DNA from: an uncultured Muribaculaceae bacterium
GTDB lineage: Bacteria; Bacteroidota; Bacteroidia; Bacteroidales; Muribaculaceae
Assembly: GCA_910588035.1 (NCBI GenBank)
Contig: CAJUPY010000002.1
Location: 1-64,000 of the forward strand
DNA: 64,000 nt
Direction: 5' to 3'
Positions 1 through 7,024 of this stretch are shown here, in pieces. The notes under the pieces are model-generated. The model saw only the letters and a list, made by a program, of their open reading frames with translations, did not search any database and was not told the origin of the DNA. The stretch's first letter is position 1. Every line of letters starts with the position of its first letter. The position numbers were made by a program, and so were the translations under genes.

Positions 1-10
1 AGGTTTGTCT

Positions 11-37
11 GATACTTTCCGATTTTGGTCGGGTATC
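11..37 (-). terminator. Possible terminator hairpin after tmRNA
   Basis: Imperfect inverted repeat with outer arms GATAC and GTATC and an inner CCGA/TCGG pairing, just past the tmRNA 3' end. There is no strong T-run, so this is a weak call; it may instead be a processing hairpin. Confidence 0.35.
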
Positions 38-42
38 GCAAG

Positions 43-439
43 TGGAGATGGAGGGACTTGAACCCTCGTCCAAACGTGGAACTAATGAGCTTTCTACATG
101 CTTAGTCTCAACTTGATTTTCGGGATTTCGCAGGCATGAGACGACCAACTAAATCCTTATCCTCAAAAAATTTCGGAAACCTCACGAGGCTCTTGGTCTC
201 CTATTCCCGATTTACCTGCACCGCCTTGTCGATTAGTCTCGGGACGACGACAATCGGGCGATGTCTTGTCTCTGCAACTGTTGCGGAGATTAAGCTGATC
301 TACTATACTTCAATCAAGCAGCAAGAGCGTAGTTATTTTCGCCATTTGAATTTTTGATGTCTCAGATTAAAGAGCGTGGGCATCGTTGCTCTGCATGCTT
401 ACACACCACTTCTGCACGCTGTCAAAACCGGTCATCCCC
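43..439 (-). ncRNA. ssrA: tmRNA (SsrA)
   Basis: Transfer-messenger RNA, which rescues stalled ribosomes and tags the unfinished protein for proteolysis. On the minus strand the 5' end GGGGATGACC pairs with the 3' end ...CATCTCC in a tRNA-like acceptor stem, and the 3' end carries an encoded CCA. The T arm has the usual GGTTCAAGTCC. The tag frame (minus strand, about 343 down to 314) reads GENNYALAA followed by TGA, a tag of the type known from Bacteroidales. The length of 397 nt is normal. A promoter lies about 38 nt upstream of the mature 5' end, so a short leader must be removed, presumably by RNase P. Confidence 0.95.
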
Positions 440-476
440 TTGTTTTGTCACATTTTGCATGTGTGCGTATGTTTTG

Positions 477-507
477 CAAAGTTAGACTTAAATTTTCGAT
501 TGACAAA
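477..507 (-). promoter_or_regulatory. Promoter of tmRNA
   Basis: Minus-strand TAACTTTG (477-484) matches the Bacteroidota -7 box TAnnTTTG, and TTTG (504-507) lies about 19 nt upstream as the -33 box. Confidence 0.7.
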
Positions 508-524
508 TTTTTTTCGGAAAAAAT

Positions 525-563
525 CAAAAAAAATCGGTTCCGGAAGCCGAAGCCGATTTTTAT
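525..563 (-). terminator. Terminator of the rpsF-rpsR-rplI operon
   Basis: On the minus strand ATCGG...CCGAT forms a GC-rich stem followed by eight T. It lies 27 nt after the rplI stop codon. The same stretch also separates the operon from the tmRNA promoter. Confidence 0.75.
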
Positions 564-589
564 ATGATTTAAAGTATTTGTTGTCTCGA

Positions 590-1033
590 TTATTCGGCAA
601 CGACTTCAAAGGGAAGTTCAACCGCAACCTCTTTGTGAAGGTTGAGAATGGCGGTGTAGTTTCCGACTTCCTTGACAGGAGTTTTGATTTCGATGACTTT
701 ACGGTCGATATTGAAACCTTTCGCTGCAAGAGCTTCAGAGATCTGGATAGCATTTACCGAGCCGAAGATTGTGCCTGTCGAGCTGGTTTTTGCACCGATT
801 GTAAGTGTTACATCTTTGAGCGACTCTGCAAGAGCTTCTGCATCGGCTTTGATCTTTGCGAGTTTATGGGCACGTTGGCGCTGATTTTCAGCGAGAACCT
901 TAAGAGCAGAGGGAGAAGCGATGACGGCTTTGCCTGTAGGGATGAGGTAGTTACGTCCGTAACCGTCTTTTACTTCAACGACGTCGTCCTTGTATCCGAG
1001 GTTGCGTACGTCTTCTTTAAGAATGATTTTCAT
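590..1033 (-). CDS. rplI: 50S ribosomal protein L9
   Basis: Large-subunit protein that binds 23S rRNA at the base of the L1 stalk. The 147-residue product is of normal length. The N-terminal domain begins MKIILKEDVRNLGYKDDVVE and continues with the conserved GYGRNYLIP loop; a long central helix (about residues 45-80) joins it to the C-terminal domain. It is the last gene of rpsF-rpsR-rplI, 25 nt after rpsR, and is followed by a clear terminator. The order S6-S18-L9 is typical of bacteria; the single-strand binding protein gene often present between S6 and S18 elsewhere is absent here. Confidence 0.97.
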   Translation of the reverse strand: MKIILKEDVRNLGYKDDVVEVKDGYGRNYLIPTGKAVIASPSALKVLAENQRQRAHKLAKIKADAEALAESLKDVTLTIGAKTSSTGTIFGSVNAIQISEALAAKGFNIDRKVIEIKTPVKEVGNYTAILNLHKEVAVELPFEVVAE

Positions 1034-1058
1034 AATTAGTTACAGTGCTTTTAAGGGT

Positions 1059-1328
1059 TTATTTCATCAGGTCGGTGACATAGGGCAGCAGTGCGAGGTG
1101 ACGGGCACGTTTAACGGCCTGAGCCACGCGGCGCTGGAATTTCAAAGAAGTTCCGGTGATGCGGCGGGGAAGTATCTTACCCTGCTCATTGAGGAATTTC
1201 TTGAGGAATTCGGGATCTTTATAGTCGATGTATTTGATTCCGCTGCGTTTGAAACGGCAGTATTTTTTCTTCTTGACGTCGACCGACAGGGGGGTGAGAT
1301 AACGGATTTCTGATTGAGTCTGTGCCAT
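1059..1328 (-). CDS. rpsR: 30S ribosomal protein S18
   Basis: Small-subunit protein that binds S6 as a heterodimer on the 16S rRNA platform. The product is 89 residues. The S18 core is visible as YIDYKDPEFLKKFLNEQGKI followed by LPRRITGTSLKFQRRVAQAV, with a basic C-terminal helix. An ATG start lies 3 nt after the rpsF stop codon, so the two partners are very likely translated in tandem, which suits proteins that pair one to one. Confidence 0.97.
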   Translation of the reverse strand: MAQTQSEIRYLTPLSVDVKKKKYCRFKRSGIKYIDYKDPEFLKKFLNEQGKILPRRITGTSLKFQRRVAQAVKRARHLALLPYVTDLMK

Positions 1329-1331
1329 GAT

Positions 1332-1700
1332 TTAGTCCTCCTTAGCTTCTGATTCGGTTGTTGTGGTTGCGTTGGCTTTTTTGAGATTACGACGTTTTTC
1401 GGCGTATTCTGCGGCGTACTTGTCAAGACGGAATGTCAGGAAACGGAGCACGCGCTCGTCGCGGCGGTAAGCGGTCTCGAGTTTTTTGATGGTTTTGGGA
1501 TCTGCATCAAACTCGATGAGGGCATAGAATCCGGTCGATTTTTTCTGAATGGGGTATGCGAGTTTGCGGAGACCCCAGATTTCTTCGTTCACGATTGATG
1601 CGCCGTTGTCTGTCAGCACATTAGCGAACTTCTCTACCGCTTCCTTCATCTGAGCATCAGACAAAACGGGAGTTAAAATGAAAACGGTTTCGTACTTCAT
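1332..1700 (-). CDS. rpsF: 30S ribosomal protein S6
   Basis: Small-subunit protein that pairs with S18. The product is 122 residues, starting MKYETVFILTPVLSDAQMKE as in the S6 family, with GLRKLAYPIQKKSTGFYALI in the middle and a charged, disordered tail ending ESEAKED. It is the first gene of the operon; the promoter predicted at 1752-1784 would give a leader of about 45 nt. I looked for the S6:S18 leader motif seen in other bacteria and could not recognise one by eye. Confidence 0.97.
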   Translation of the reverse strand: MKYETVFILTPVLSDAQMKEAVEKFANVLTDNGASIVNEEIWGLRKLAYPIQKKSTGFYALIEFDADPKTIKKLETAYRRDERVLRFLTFRLDKYAAEYAEKRRNLKKANATTTTESEAKED

Positions 1701-1751
1701 GTGAGTTAAACTTGTTGATTGATTGTGTTATAGTTGGTTTTAAAACGGGTG

Positions 1752-1784
1752 CAAAGTTACATCATATTAATGAATTTTGCAAAA
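1752..1784 (-). promoter_or_regulatory. Promoter of rpsF operon
   Basis: Minus-strand TAACTTTG (1752-1759) as the -7 box, with TTTTGC (1779-1784) about 20 nt upstream as the -33 box. The -33 box immediately follows the T-run of the terminator of the gene upstream, so the two signals share bases. Confidence 0.7.
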
Positions 1785-1831
1785 AAAAGTCGGTTTATTT
1801 GAATTAAACAATTCAATAACCGGCTTTCTTT
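1781..1831 (-). terminator. Terminator of the 55-residue gene
   Basis: Long hairpin: AAAGCCGGTT pairs with AACCGACTTT, with an inner TTGAATT/AATTCAA pairing, followed on the minus strand by eight T. The plus strand also ends in TTTCTTTTG, so it may act weakly in both directions. Confidence 0.75.
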
Positions 1832-1853
1832 TGTTAGGATTACCCGTCGGCAA

Positions 1854-2021
1854 TCAGTTCAGCACCATGGTCTGCAGGTGTGGACGACCAGGAGCGACCA
1901 CTCTGCATGAACGGGCAAATTGCCTGACAAAATCAACCACTCTTTTCGAAGGGGCGATTTCTTTCACTGTCGGATCATTTTTATCGATTTGTTCAAGTAA
2001 TGGAGTAGAGTTTTTATTCAT
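1854..2021 (-). CDS. Small conserved-type hypothetical protein (55 aa)
   Basis: No function recognised. The start MNKNSTPLLEQIDKNDPTVK is preferred over an in-frame ATG 69 nt upstream, because the upstream residues are basic and AT-driven and look like untranslated leader. The product is acidic at first, then has SKRVVDFVRQFARSCRV, a likely amphipathic helix, and ends LQTMVLN. From memory, small proteins with a similar VxFxxQFAR helix and LN ending occur in other Bacteroidales; this could not be checked here. A strong terminator directly downstream supports a real transcription unit. Confidence 0.6.
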   Translation of the reverse strand: MNKNSTPLLEQIDKNDPTVKEIAPSKRVVDFVRQFARSCRVVAPGRPHLQTMVLN

Positions 2022-2346
2022 AGGCCGTGGATTTTTTAATGTTCTATATGTTAAACGTTGAAAATCGTTTTTTAATCTATTTCTCAGCATTATTTTTCAT
2101 AAAGACTTCCAATCGGCGAAAATCCGTGATTTAAGGCATTTTGACATAACTGACCTTTTTTCCGTTTTATTGTATTCAAAGTGCTAAAATTTCTAAAAAC
2201 AGACATGATTTAATTGCATAAGTCCGACATTTTCCGTAACTTTGTAATATTCTTTCTCGATGAAAAACTTTTATTCATTTTTTTGTAACCCCTAAAAACA
2301 CAACGCCTATAGCAAATCATTACTCTAATTCTAATCAGTCAAAGTA
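2022..2346. other. Intergenic region, 325 nt
   Basis: AT-rich spacer between two divergent genes. It holds the sigma-factor promoter (2214-2244). An upstream ATG in frame with the 55-residue gene (2088-2090) is judged not to be used. No other RNA, repeat or hairpin was seen. Confidence 0.5.
2214..2244 (+). promoter_or_regulatory. Promoter of the ECF sigma gene
   Basis: TTG (2214-2216), a 20-nt spacer, then TAACTTTG (2237-2244), a close match to the Bacteroidota housekeeping promoter. The predicted leader to the ATG at 2347 is about 100 nt. Confidence 0.65.
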
Positions 2347-2937
2347 ATGCAAAATCTAAACCGGCTCTCAGATGAAAATCTGGTCGCCGCTTACGCCAAA
2401 GGAAATAACGACGCTTTTGACGCTCTTTTGCAAAGGCATCAAAACAAAGTATATTCTTATATTCTTCATCTGGTGAAGTCACCGGAAGTCGCCGACGACA
2501 TTTTTCAGGAGACTTTTGTCAAGATCATAACGATGATCCAGCAGGGTCGCTATGTCGATTGCGGCAAGTTTGCCGCCTGGACATTAAGAATCGCAAGAAA
2601 CTTAGTGATCGATTTCTTTCGACAAGAAAAGTCTGAAAATCTGGTGTCGATAGACCGCGATGACAATCAGGGTCTGAACCGCAGTGACATCGCTGACAGC
2701 ACCGTAGAAGACATGATGATCACGGAGCAGATTCATGCCGATGTGCGCAAGCTCGTAGATGCTCTGCCCGAAAGCCAGCGCGAAGTTCTCGAAATGAGGT
2801 TCTACCGCAACATGAGTTTCAAGGAAATAGCAGAGGCGACAAACGTCAGCATCAACACCGCCCTCGGGCGCATGAGATACGCGCTGATGCATATACGCAA
2901 ACTCGCTAAAGAGAAAAATATCGTCTTGTCGTTGTAA
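2347..2937 (+). CDS. ECF-type RNA polymerase sigma factor
   Basis: Sigma-70 family factor with only regions 2 and 4, 196 residues. Region 2 (about 10-95) contains DAFDALLQRHQNKVYSYILH and the core-binding DDIFQETFVKI; region 4 (about 130-190) contains the helix-turn-helix LPESQREVLEMRFYRNMSFK followed by EIAEATNVSINTALGRMRYA. No anti-sigma factor or TonB-dependent receptor gene is adjacent, so it is not a SusCD-type extracytoplasmic switch by context. It is a single-gene unit with its own promoter and terminator. The regulon cannot be told from the sequence. Confidence 0.9.
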   Translation: MQNLNRLSDENLVAAYAKGNNDAFDALLQRHQNKVYSYILHLVKSPEVADDIFQETFVKIITMIQQGRYVDCGKFAAWTLRIARNLVIDFFRQEKSENLVSIDRDDNQGLNRSDIADSTVEDMMITEQIHADVRKLVDALPESQREVLEMRFYRNMSFKEIAEATNVSINTALGRMRYALMHIRKLAKEKNIVLSL

Positions 2938-2979
2938 GCGGCATCATGAAAATCGATTAAAAATTGTTCACAACCGACG

Positions 2980-3014
2980 CGCGGTCTCTTGTCGAAATGA
3001 GACCGCGTATTTTT
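2980..3014 (+). terminator. Terminator between the sigma gene and the DUF2007 gene
   Basis: Perfect 9-bp stem CGCGGTCTC/GAGACCGCG with a 10-nt loop, followed by TATTTTTT. It lies in the gap between two convergent genes and could serve both. Confidence 0.8.
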
Positions 3015-3026
3015 TCATGCGGCAAT

Positions 3027-3257
3027 TCAAAAGGCCAATGTCGACAAAATTTCATTTGCCTTTGCCAGATCACGGCTATTGACAAGCAGTCTCAGGCCGC
3101 CGATCGAATTGAACCCGATCGGAAGCACCCCCGCCAAAAGTTCGTTCTCAATCTCAGAATTGATTTCATTCGCATCCAGAACCCCTTTGGCGATGTGGGC
3201 TTGAGTATCGGTCGAGAAAACCGCAGCCACCTCAAGTGTATTACTATTATCATTCAT
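3027..3257 (-). CDS. DUF2007-type small protein
   Basis: Predicted 76-residue cytoplasmic protein starting MNDNSNTLEVAAVFSTDTQA. The pattern of a beta strand, then a helix (AHIAKGVLDANEIN), then a C-terminal part GLRLLVNSRDLAKANEILS resembles the DUF2007 'putative signal transducing protein' fold, which is related to PII/ACT-like ferredoxin folds. An upstream ATG (MFIIMND, 3269) is possible, but the -7 box at 3278-3285 would leave it almost no leader, so the second ATG is preferred. The role is unknown. Divergent from surE. Confidence 0.7.
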   Translation of the reverse strand: MNDNSNTLEVAAVFSTDTQAHIAKGVLDANEINSEIENELLAGVLPIGFNSIGGLRLLVNSRDLAKANEILSTLAF

Positions 3258-3274
3258 GATTATGAACATTAATT

Positions 3275-3306
3275 TTGCAAATATAACGATTTAATCATTA
3301 AATTTG
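3275..3306 (+). promoter_or_regulatory. Promoter of surE
   Basis: TTG (3275-3277) and TAAATTTG (3299-3306) with 21 nt between them. The predicted leader is about 20 nt. It overlaps the opposite promoter of the DUF2007 gene. Confidence 0.6.
3278..3285 (-). promoter_or_regulatory. -7 box of the DUF2007 gene promoter
   Basis: Minus-strand TATATTTG. A convincing -33 TTG is not seen. The box lies inside the spacer of the surE promoter, so RNA polymerase cannot occupy both at once. Confidence 0.5.
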
Positions 3307-3333
3307 CAGTGGAACACGACATAAAATATAGAT

Positions 3334-4101
3334 ATGAAGCCACTTATATTAATTTCAAACGATGATGGCGTCGATGCGCCCGGACTGCGCCTTTTAGCCG
3401 ATTGTGCCAACAGTTTCGGAGATGTTGTCGTTGTCGCCCCCGACTCAGCCCGCTCGGGACAATCCTCAGCTTTGACATTCAATGCACCGCTGAGAATCAA
3501 CGAACATCCCGACTACCATGGCGCTACCATCAGATCAGTAACCGGAACGCCTGTCGATTGCATCAAAATAGCCATGCACACGATACTCACCCGCAAGCCA
3601 GACCTCATGCTGTCGGGCATCAACCACGGTTCCAACGCAGGCAATTCCGTCATCTATTCAGGAACAATGGGCGCAGTTTTCGAAGCATGCATGCTTGACA
3701 TCCCCGCCATCGGGTTTTCACTGCTCCACCATTCATGGGAGGCCGACTTCTCTGAGTGCATCACACCGACAAAAGAGATAATCTCCAAGGTAATCAACGG
3801 CGGCGGTCTGCCGACCGGAGTGTGCCTGAATGTCAACTATCCCGCAAAAGTAAAAATTGAAGGTGCCAAAGTGGTTAGAGCCGCAAAAAGCCATTGGACC
3901 CAAGAATACCAACGCTATGACGACCCAAGCGGAAAACCATTTTTCTGGCTGACAGGACGAATGATCAATGAAGAGCCCGACAATCCTGAGACAGACCTCT
4001 ACTGGCTTGACAGAAATTATGCGACAATCGTGCCGACACGCGCCGATCAGAACGCTTCCGACAAAATAAAATCAATAACCGATCTGCTCGCGCCACTATA
4101 A
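3334..4101 (+). CDS. surE: 5'/3'-nucleotidase SurE
   Basis: Metal-dependent nucleoside monophosphate phosphatase, 255 residues. The N terminus ILISNDDGVDAPGL carries the metal-binding DD pair; the second metal loop is seen in DSARSGQSSALTF, and SGINHGSNAGNSVIYSGTMG holds the conserved Asn-His and the GT motif of the active site. Length is normal for the family. It forms a single-gene unit with its own promoter and a terminator 20 nt after the stop codon. In E. coli surE is linked to stationary-phase survival; here no such context is visible. Confidence 0.95.
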   Translation: MKPLILISNDDGVDAPGLRLLADCANSFGDVVVVAPDSARSGQSSALTFNAPLRINEHPDYHGATIRSVTGTPVDCIKIAMHTILTRKPDLMLSGINHGSNAGNSVIYSGTMGAVFEACMLDIPAIGFSLLHHSWEADFSECITPTKEIISKVINGGGLPTGVCLNVNYPAKVKIEGAKVVRAAKSHWTQEYQRYDDPSGKPFFWLTGRMINEEPDNPETDLYWLDRNYATIVPTRADQNASDKIKSITDLLAPL

Positions 4102-4123
4102 AGGCGGATATATACAAAAAATT

Positions 4124-4149
4124 GAGCTTGATTCCTGCGAATCAAGCTC
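4124..4149 (+). terminator. Terminator of surE
   Basis: Perfect 10-bp stem GAGCTTGATT/AATCAAGCTC with a 6-nt loop, followed by a T-rich stretch. Ends shortly before the 3' end of tRNA-Pro on the opposite strand. Confidence 0.75.
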
Positions 4150-4160
4150 TCATTTCTTTG

Positions 4161-4234
4161 TCGGGGTGACTAGACTCGAACTAGCGACCTCACGCCCCCC
4201 AGACGCGTACTCTAACCAACTGAGCTACACCCCG
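4161..4234 (-). tRNA. tRNA-Pro(GGG)
   Basis: Cloverleaf read on the minus strand: acceptor CGGGGTG/CACCCCG, D arm GCTCAGTTGGTTAGAGT, anticodon stem CGCGT/GCGTG with loop CTGGGGG (anticodon GGG), T arm with GTTCGAG. The discriminator is A. CCA is not encoded and must be added, in line with the cca gene at about 11 kb. Confidence 0.93.
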
Positions 4235-4251
4235 ATTTCTGAAAAGCGATG

Positions 4252-4282
4252 CAAAGGTATGAGTTTTTTTAGTCACTTGCAA
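4252..4282 (-). promoter_or_regulatory. Promoter of tRNA-Pro
   Basis: Minus-strand TACCTTTG (4252-4259) with TTG (4280-4282) 20 nt upstream, a full match to the Bacteroidota consensus. Confidence 0.7.
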
Positions 4283-4401
4283 TAGCTCGCATCGCATTTT
4301 ATCACTTTTTAACATATTAAATTTTAATATTTTACAGATTCACAGATCCTTTTCTATTATTTGTTAAAACCTATTAACCTTTAAGACTTTTTCAAATATT
4401 C

Positions 4402-4423
4402 AGTTGTTATTAGTTAAACAACT
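4402..4423 (+). promoter_or_regulatory. Inverted repeat in front of the efflux operon
   Basis: AGTTGTT and AACAACT form perfect 7-bp arms around an 8-nt centre, ending 8 nt before the ATG of the operon's first gene. It could be an operator or an mRNA hairpin over the start site. No regulator gene is adjacent and no clear TAnnTTTG box was found upstream. Confidence 0.4.
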
Positions 4424-4431
4424 GTTTTTCT

Positions 4432-5844
4432 ATGAAAATTACTCACGTATTTCAACTTGTCCTTATAGCCACAGCGATTCTCGCACAACCGGTCTGCGCT
4501 GAAAACCGCGAGAAATATCTGCGTGCTCCTGTGCCCGACCGATGGACGTTCTCTGAACATCTCTCGCCCACTCTTCCCGATGAAGATTCATGGTGGAAAG
4601 GTTTTGAAGATCCGGTACTCGATTCGCTGATTTCAACGGGTGTCAAGAATAATTTCAACCTCTCGGCAGCCAGAAAACGTGTGGAGATAGCACGCATGAA
4701 CCTGAAATCGGCCCGATCGGCCTATTTCCCTACGATCGGGGCTTCAGCCGGTTGGACAAAAAACAGGACATCGGGTTTGCAACTGTCAGGTGGAGGAGAA
4801 TCAGTCACCACTGACTATTTCGATGCCTCGCTCAGTGCATCGTGGGAAATAGATGTTTTTGGAAAAATCGCGTCTTCGGCAGGCGAACAGAAAAATCTGA
4901 TAAAGGTTTCAAAAGCTGAATATGCCGGAGCCATGCTGTCGATATGCGCCGAGATCGCCACGACTTATATACAGTTGAGAGTGTGGCAAAACGAACTGAT
5001 AGTGGCCAATGAACATTCTACAAGGCAAGAAAGGATAGTCAAGATAACAGAAGCCCGCCATGAAGCCGGACTCGCTTCTATGCTCGACGTACGCCAGGCC
5101 CGTGAGGTATATTACTCAACCAAGGCTTCCATACCGGTTCTTGAAAATTCAATCACAACAGCAATGAACTCACTCTCACTGCTGGTAGGTTCATATCCCG
5201 GCGAATTGAATCAGTTATTGTCACAACCATGCCCGATGCCGGATTATCGACGCATCATAGGCACCGGCATTCCGGCTGAGCTACTAAGACGACGTCCCGA
5301 CATTGTTGCGGCTGAAATGACGATAGCGGCCAATGCATCGGCCCTCGGGGTCGCTAAAAAAGATTTTCTTCCGACTCTCTCAATCGACGGCTCGATCGGC
5401 ACGGCAGCACACAATGCTGGCGATCTTTTCAAAAAAGAGTCCTTCACCTACACCGTGGCCCCACGCCTGACCTGGACAATCTTCAGTGGATTCTCGCGCT
5501 CTGCCGCTGTCACCGAAGCCCGACAGACGATGAGAATCAGCATCGACAATTACAACCAGACCGTCATGACCGCCGTCTGCGAGGTAGACAATGCTATTTC
5601 CAGCTACCTGTCGTCAATCAGACACATTGATGCAATAAAAGAGACAATCGATCAGACAAATGAAAGCTACAAACTGTCGGTCGATCTATATAAACGTGGT
5701 CTCACACCTTTTAACAATGTCGTCTCCGCCCAGCTCAATCTGCTCGAAAATGAGAATCACATGATCGTGGCACGCGGTCAGGCACTCGCCGCACTTGTCT
5801 CGATCTACAAATCTATCGGCGGAGGCTGGACCGGACTCGATTAA
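4432..5844 (+). CDS. Outer membrane efflux protein, TolC/NodT family
   Basis: Outer membrane channel of a tripartite RND pump, 470 residues. A signal peptide (about residues 1-23) ends PVCA/EN; the Cys does not sit in a good lipobox, so cleavage by signal peptidase I is more likely than lipidation, although many NodT relatives are lipoproteins. Two OEP repeats follow: the first contains ARKRVEIARMNLKSARSAYF, the second begins after IPAELLRRRPDIVAAEMTIA, a hallmark of the family, and contains LSIDGSIG and SGFSRSAAVTEAR. First gene of the operon, 21 nt before the adaptor gene. Substrate unknown. Confidence 0.92.
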   Translation: MKITHVFQLVLIATAILAQPVCAENREKYLRAPVPDRWTFSEHLSPTLPDEDSWWKGFEDPVLDSLISTGVKNNFNLSAARKRVEIARMNLKSARSAYFPTIGASAGWTKNRTSGLQLSGGGESVTTDYFDASLSASWEIDVFGKIASSAGEQKNLIKVSKAEYAGAMLSICAEIATTYIQLRVWQNELIVANEHSTRQERIVKITEARHEAGLASMLDVRQAREVYYSTKASIPVLENSITTAMNSLSLLVGSYPGELNQLLSQPCPMPDYRRIIGTGIPAELLRRRPDIVAAEMTIAANASALGVAKKDFLPTLSIDGSIGTAAHNAGDLFKKESFTYTVAPRLTWTIFSGFSRSAAVTEARQTMRISIDNYNQTVMTAVCEVDNAISSYLSSIRHIDAIKETIDQTNESYKLSVDLYKRGLTPFNNVVSAQLNLLENENHMIVARGQALAALVSIYKSIGGGWTGLD

Positions 5845-5865
5845 AAATCGCTAAAACCCATAGCC

Positions 5866-6987
5866 ATGACTATTCAAAACACACTCTCAGCAACTCTGAC
5901 AATGTTTGCCGCCGCCATGATGTTTCAGGCGTGCTCAGAATCGAATAAAAATACCGGCACTGAGAACCGGACCATGCAGGTCAGTGTGGCACGTCCGGTC
6001 TGCGACTCTGTCACCGTACACAAAGAGTATCCGGGATATATCAGTGCCGACAATGCAGTCAAGGTAGTTGCCCGCGTCAACGGACAAATGACCTCAAAAC
6101 TCTATGACAGCGGTGATTATGTCAAAAAAGGACAAGTCTTGTTTACCATTGAGGACACACAATACCGCGACGCCGTGCAAAGGGCGAAATCTGACCTTGA
6201 AACAGCGTTGGCGACAAACAAATATGCCACCGCTCAGTATAATGCGATGAAAAAAGCACTTGAAAGCGACGCAGTGGCCCAGCTCGATGTCACCCAGGCC
6301 GAAAGCTCTATGAACGAAAGTCTGGCATCTATCGAAAGTGCCAGAGCAGCTCTGCGAACCGCAGAGACAAACCTTAGCTATTGCACTGTCACCGCCCCAA
6401 TCAGCGGCCATGTCTCCTCATGTAACTTTTCCGTCGGAGATTATCTGAGCGGTGCTGCCGCTCCGGTCGAACTCACAACCATCTATGATGATGCAATCGT
6501 CAAAGCCGTCTTCTCGGTCGAAGAAAAAGAATATATCTCGATGAAGAGAAACGCGGATTCAACCGACTTCGACAATGTGCCTCTGTCATTTGCCCAACCG
6601 CTCCCCCACGCCTATAGTGGAAAGCTGTGTTACGTTTCACCGGCCGTCGACAAATCGACAGGCACGCTTACACTCAATCTGCTGATTGAAAATAAAGATG
6701 GAGAGCTCAAAGACGGAATGTTCACCACAATCAGCATGCCGGCTCAGACTGTAACAGACGCAATTCTTGTCAAAGATGCGTCAATCTCTACCGATCAGCT
6801 CGGAAAATACGTATACACGGTCAACGATTCAGACAAAATCGTCTACACCCCGATCAAAACCGGAGAAACCGTCAGCGACACGATGAGAATCGTAACCGAC
6901 GGATTGACACTCGACAGCCGTTATGTCACAAAGGCCCTGCTTAAAGTCCGCGACGGCATGACCGTGAAACCTGTCGTTGAAAACTGA
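5866..6987 (+). CDS. RND efflux periplasmic adaptor (membrane fusion protein)
   Basis: Adaptor linking the inner membrane RND pump to the outer membrane channel, 373 residues. N-terminal signal with probable lipid attachment at Cys23 (MFQAC). Then a biotinyl-lipoyl-like domain (VVARVNGQMTSKLYDSGDYV and KKGQVLFTIEDTQYRDAVQ), a helical hairpin rich in Ala/Glu (about 95-160), the second lipoyl half (SYCTVTAPISGHVSS), a beta-barrel domain and a membrane-proximal domain. The order matches the HlyD/AcrA family. The gene lies between the channel and the pump and is separated from the pump's ATG by 37 nt. Confidence 0.93.
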   Translation: MTIQNTLSATLTMFAAAMMFQACSESNKNTGTENRTMQVSVARPVCDSVTVHKEYPGYISADNAVKVVARVNGQMTSKLYDSGDYVKKGQVLFTIEDTQYRDAVQRAKSDLETALATNKYATAQYNAMKKALESDAVAQLDVTQAESSMNESLASIESARAALRTAETNLSYCTVTAPISGHVSSCNFSVGDYLSGAAAPVELTTIYDDAIVKAVFSVEEKEYISMKRNADSTDFDNVPLSFAQPLPHAYSGKLCYVSPAVDKSTGTLTLNLLIENKDGELKDGMFTTISMPAQTVTDAILVKDASISTDQLGKYVYTVNDSDKIVYTPIKTGETVSDTMRIVTDGLTLDSRYVTKALLKVRDGMTVKPVVEN

Positions 6988-7024
6988 CAGGCCACACATT
7001 AAACAACCTCTAACCCATGCAACC

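Noticed and set aside
386..1039. A 217-codon open frame on the plus strand across the rplI gene
   Set aside because: Opposite strand of ribosomal protein L9 and its terminator; the translation has no family signs.
2347..2937. The sigma factor as a partner of a SusCD-type or anti-sigma system
   Set aside because: No anti-sigma gene or TonB-dependent receptor gene lies next to it.
6977..7024. Upstream start of the efflux permease overlapping the adaptor gene
   Set aside because: Adds 16 hydrophilic residues before MFSRFFIERP, the normal start of the family.
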